Assembly (NCBI RefSeq): GCF_903181435.1
Contig: NZ_CAEUHO010000001.1
Location: forward strand, 2,108,001-2,172,000
Reading direction: 5' to 3'
Length of the DNA: 64,000 nucleotides
Source of the DNA: Bacteroides acidifaciens
GTDB taxonomy: Bacteria; Bacteroidota; Bacteroidia; Bacteroidales; Bacteroidaceae
This document shows positions 61,211 to 64,000 of this stretch, in pieces (positions within the stretch are counted from its first letter, which is position 1; every line of letters begins with the position of its first letter). Position numbers and translations under genes: made by a program. Under the pieces are notes generated by a model. It saw only the letters and a list, made by a program, of their open reading frames with translations, ran no database searches and had not been told where the DNA came from.

Positions 61211-61312
61211 TTACCAATACTGATTATAGTGTATCTTTTTCTCATCAAATTTCTGTTTCGGGTTCTCTTTTGTAGCCGGATAGCCGAAAGAAATATTTAA
61301 AATAGGTTCAAC
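61211..61312 (-). pseudogene. C-terminal remnant of a second nitroreductase-family gene
   Basis: Minus-strand open stretch of 33 residues ending at TAA (61211-61213). It begins [19 protein letters not shown] and finishes KIHYNQYW, matching nitroreductase C-termini (an ISFGYP strand, Pro/Lys-rich turn, IHY..W end). A stop (61313-61315) closes the frame directly upstream, overlapping the last codons of metH in another frame. A deletion that fused the metH 3' end to the tail of a lost gene would explain it. Confidence 0.6.
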
Positions 61313-64000
61313 TTATTTTTCTGGGCTTCTTCCAGTGAAACGGTCTCACGTTTCATCAAACCGCTTTTTTCACGCAGTGCCTCGTATTCTCTCTTCAACT
61401 CATTCACCAGTTCAACCTTCATCTGCGGATTCAACAGTCTGGCAGCGACACCGGCATTCAAAGAGGCATCTTTCAAGTGTACCACCGGAGCATGATATAC
61501 AGGAGCAATCTTCAATGCAGTATGCATCTTTGAGGTAGTGGCCCCCCCAATCAGAAGAGGAATGTCCAGTCCCGCTTTTTCCAGTTCCAGGGCTACGTGA
61601 GCCATTTCTTCCAGCGAAGGAGTAATCAAGCCGCTCAGTCCAATCATATCCACCTTTTCTTCAATAGCACGCCGGACGATTGTTTCGGCAGGAACCATCA
61701 CCCCTAAATCAACTATCTCATAACCGTTGCAAGCCATCACTACAGCAACGATATTCTTTCCGATATCGTGCACGTCTCCTTTTACTGTAGCAAGCAATAT
61801 TTTTCCGGCAGAGGTTGTTTCTTCTGTCTTTTCCGATTCAATAATAGGCTGAAGGATGGCGACGGCTTTCTTCATTGTCCGGGCAGTCTTCACCACCTGT
61901 GGAAGAAACATTTTACCCGCTCCGAAAAGTTCGCCTACGTAGTTCATTCCATCCATCAACGGACCTTCAATTACATTTACCGCCTTATCATAAAGTGGCA
62001 AGGCTTCTGCCAAATCCTGTTCGAGATAATCGCCAATCCCTTTCATCAAGGCATATTTCAAACGTTCCTGAACGGTTTCTTCTCTCCAGGCATCCTGTTT
62101 GACAACCGGTTTGCCTGCTGCTCCGCTCATGGTTGCTTTCAGAGATTCCGCCAATTCGATAAGACGTTCTGCTGCGTCGGGACGGCGGTTCAAAACAACA
62201 TCTTCTATCTTTTCGAGCACATCAGCCGGAATATCACTGTATAGAACGGAAGTTCCCGGATTCACAATTCCCATATCCATTCCTTGCTGAATGGCATGAT
62301 AAAGGAATACGGCATGCATGGCCTCACGAATATAGTTGTTGCCACGGAAAGAGAAAGACAGGTTACTTACCCCACCGCTGATATGTGCGCCGGGAAGATT
62401 TTTCTTAATCCATCCGGTAGCTTCAATGAAGTCTACGGCATAATTGTTATGCTCCTCGATTCCTGTAGCTACGGCAAGCACATTGGGGTCGAAGATAATA
62501 TCATTAGGATTAAAATTGACTTTATCAACCAAAAGGCGATAGGCACGCTGACAGACCTCTATCTTACGGGCAGCGGTATCCGCCTGACCTTTTTCATCAA
62601 AAGCCATGACAACGGCAGCAGCTCCGTATTGCTTGATAGTCCGGGCATGTTCGAGAAACACTTCTTCTCCTTCCTTCAAAGAAATGGAATTGACGATGGA
62701 TTTACCTTGCAGGCATTTCAATCCGGCAACAATCACTTCCCACTTGGAAGAATCAATCATAACCGGAACACGGGCTATTTCCGGTTCGGACATGATAAGA
62801 TTCAGGAAAGTTGTCATCTCGGTCTTGGCGTCCAACAAGCCGTCGTCCATATTGACATCAATCACCAAGGCTCCGTCTTCTACTTGCTGACGGGCTATGG
62901 AGAGAGCTTCATCGTATTTCTTTTCATTTATCAGACGAAGGAACTTACGTGAACCGGCTACATTACAGCGCTCGCCGACATTTACAAAATTAATCTCCGG
63001 CTTCACTTCGAGCAGTTCAAGACCGGAAAGCCACATACAGTCCGGTTTTGCAACCGGAACATGTGGTTTTGCACCTTTTATCAAGGCTGAATATTCGGCA
63101 ATGTAGGCATCTGTTGTTCCACAACAACCACCTATTATATTGATTAGTCCTTCATCGATATACTCTTTCACTTCGTGAGCCATATCCGCAGGTGTCTGGT
63201 CGTACTTGCCCAGGCTGTTCGGTAACCCGGCATTCGGATATGCGCTAATGTAATAAGGTGCGCGGGCTGCCAACTGTTCGAGGAAGGGTTTCAACTGACG
63301 GGCTCCGAACGAGCAATTCAAGCCGACAGAGAAAATATTGGCATGCTGCACGGAAGCGAGAAATGCTTCCAGTGTTTGTCCGGACAAGGTTCGCCCGCCA
63401 ATATCGGAGACAGTCACAGACAGCATGACAGGCACTCTGACACCTGTCACTTTCATTGCTTGTTCAGCGGCAAAAATAGCCGCTTTCGCATTCAGCGTAT
63501 CAAATATTGTTTCAATCAGAATAGCATCTACCCCGCCCTCAAGCATTGCTTCCATCTGTTGCTGATAGGCGGCAGCCAGTTCATCGTAGCTTAGAGCACG
63601 ATAAGCCGGGTTGTTCACATCGGGACTCATGGAACAGGTTTTGTTCGTTGGCCCTACGGAACCGGCTACAAAACGTGGTTTATCGGGATTCTTTGCAGTA
63701 TATTCATCAGCAAGCCCACGAGCCAGTTTTACAGCGGCAAGATTTATCTCACGTACATATTCTTCTACGTGATAATCGGCCATAGAGACTGTGGTTGAGC
63801 TGAATGTATTCGTTTCGATAATGTCCGCACCTGCTTCGAGATACTTACGGTGAATATCTTGAATTACGTCGGGGCGGGTCAGGCAAAGCAAATCGTTATT
63901 TCCTTTCAGTTGTCCGGGAATATGCGCGAAACGTTCACCACGAAAATCTTCTTCTGTGAGATTATATTGTTGTATCATTGTACCCATTGCCCCATCCAGG
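61297..64000 (-). CDS. metH: Cobalamin-dependent methionine synthase MetH without activation domain (5' end cut by right edge)
   Basis: Transfers methyl from methyl-tetrahydrofolate to homocysteine via methylcobalamin. About 900 residues are visible, running off the right edge, with [18 protein letters not shown] as the outermost part, so only a few N-terminal residues are missing. Order: homocysteine-binding barrel (about 1-315; zinc ligands in GLNCSFGA and IGGCCGTTD), pterin-binding barrel (about 330-600; [14 protein letters not shown]), cap and cobalamin domain (about 640-880; B12-ligand motif [11 protein letters not shown]). The protein ends KNKLNLF directly after the B12 domain, without the roughly 330-residue reactivation domain of E. 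coli MetH. That domain is encoded at 26441-27343. Confidence 0.95.
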   Translation of the reverse strand, partial: LDGAMGTMIQQYNLTEEDFRGERFAHIPGQLKGNNDLLCLTRPDVIQDIHRKYLEAGADIIETNTFSSTTVSMADYHVEEYVREINLAAVKLARGLADEYTAKNPDKPRFVAGSVGPTNKTCSMSPDVNNPAYRALSYDELAAAYQQQMEAMLEGGVDAILIETIFDTLNAKAAIFAAEQAMKVTGVRVPVMLSVTVSDIGGRTLSGQTLEAFLASVQHANIFSVGLNCSFGARQLKPFLEQLAARAPYYISAYPNAGLPNSLGKYDQTPADMAHEVKEYIDEGLINIIGGCCGTTDAYIAEYSALIKGAKPHVPVAKPDCMWLSGLELLEVKPEINFVNVGERCNVAGSRKFLRLINEKKYDEALSIARQQVEDGALVIDVNMDDGLLDAKTEMTTFLNLIMSEPEIARVPVMIDSSKWEVIVAGLKCLQGKSIVNSISLKEGEEVFLEHARTIKQYGAAAVVMAFDEKGQADTAARKIEVCQRAYRLLVDKVNFNPNDIIFDPNVLAVATGIEEHNNYAVDFIEATGWIKKNLPGAHISGGVSNLSFSFRGNNYIREAMHAVFLYHAIQQGMDMGIVNPGTSVLYSDIPADVLEKIEDVVLNRRPDAAERLIELAESLKATMSGAAGKPVVKQDAWREETVQERLKYALMKGIGDYLEQDLAEALPLYDKAVNVIEGPLMDGMNYVGELFGAGKMFLPQVVKTARTMKKAVAILQPIIESEKTEETTSAGKILLATVKGDVHDIGKNIVAVVMACNGYEIVDLGVMVPAETIVRRAIEEKVDMIGLSGLITPSLEEMAHVALELEKAGLDIPLLIGGATTSKMHTALKIAPVYHAPVVHLKDASLNAGVAARLLNPQMKVELVNELKREYEALREKSGLMKRETVSLEEAQKNKLNLF

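Noticed and set aside
61017..61296. B12 riboswitch expected near metH
   Set aside because: metH is on the minus strand, so its upstream region lies beyond the right edge; nothing resembling a B12 box is seen at its 3' side.
62284..62952. Open frame of 222 codons opposite metH
   Set aside because: Lies entirely within conserved metH domains; no motif of its own.
1..64000. tRNA, rRNA, insertion sequences, prophage or attachment sites
   Set aside because: Looked for in every gap: no cloverleaf with TTCGA-type arm, no transposase or integrase frame, no rRNA-like sequence.

Overview
The window is chromosomal DNA of a gut Bacteroides, most like the B. thetaiotaomicron / B. ovatus group. The evidence is Bacteroidales promoters (TTTG about 20 bp upstream of TAnnTTTG), a PPi-type phosphofructokinase, a fimbrillin lipoprotein with a FISUMP-like tail, S46 dipeptidyl-peptidases, an anaerobic sulfatase maturase, DUF4369 and DUF2490 proteins, and an AAA-ATPase/PD-(D/E)XK protein. 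It is mostly housekeeping and envelope genes. I see no prophage, IS element, CRISPR array, rRNA or tRNA.

Layout. 1-2.3 kb: 5' part of PPi-phosphofructokinase and an AAA-ATPase gene between imperfect direct repeats. 2.5-8.3 kb: RND efflux operon (adaptor, pump, outer-membrane factor; minus strand). 8.5-18.8 kb: patatin/BamA-like protein, a small conserved protein, acyltransferase, omega-amidase-like nitrilase, a NagB-like/LmbE fusion whose NagB half has lost catalytic residues, a secreted amidase-like protein with golvesin and FN3 domains, and a TusA-like protein lacking its cysteine. 18.9-29.7 kb: YgiQ, Mfd, polyprenol-phosphate sugar transferase, dihydroorotase, a stand-alone methionine-synthase activation domain, an ECF sigma factor with a membrane protein, and a metallophosphoesterase. 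29.6-42.5 kb: SbcCD, PlsC, DUF4369 lipoprotein, sulfatase maturase, tandem DPP7-like and DPP11-like peptidases, two thioredoxins. 42.6-51.7 kb: perR-rubrerythrin operon, NadE, a tyrosine phosphatase and a hisGDCB operon preceded by a His-rich leader peptide and attenuator. 51.7-64 kb: fimbrillin, DUF2490, DsbD, Dabb protein, uridine kinase, MltF-like transglycosylase, a sodium:solute symporter with a 41-residue partner, and MetH without an activation domain (cut by the right edge).

Functional links. MetH at the right edge stops after its B12 domain, and the missing reactivation domain is encoded about 34 kb away. PerR and reverse rubrerythrin form an oxidative-stress operon with an operator over its own promoter. 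The two S46 peptidases have complementary predicted P1 specificities. The his operon shows a complete attenuation circuit.

The least explained pattern is three intergenic arrays of 22-bp units. Their sequences are unrelated but their architecture is the same: two or three direct units and then, exactly one period later, an inverted unit that folds back into a hairpin. Each lies downstream of a gene and runs in the same direction as that gene. All coordinates were read by eye; no database search was possible.
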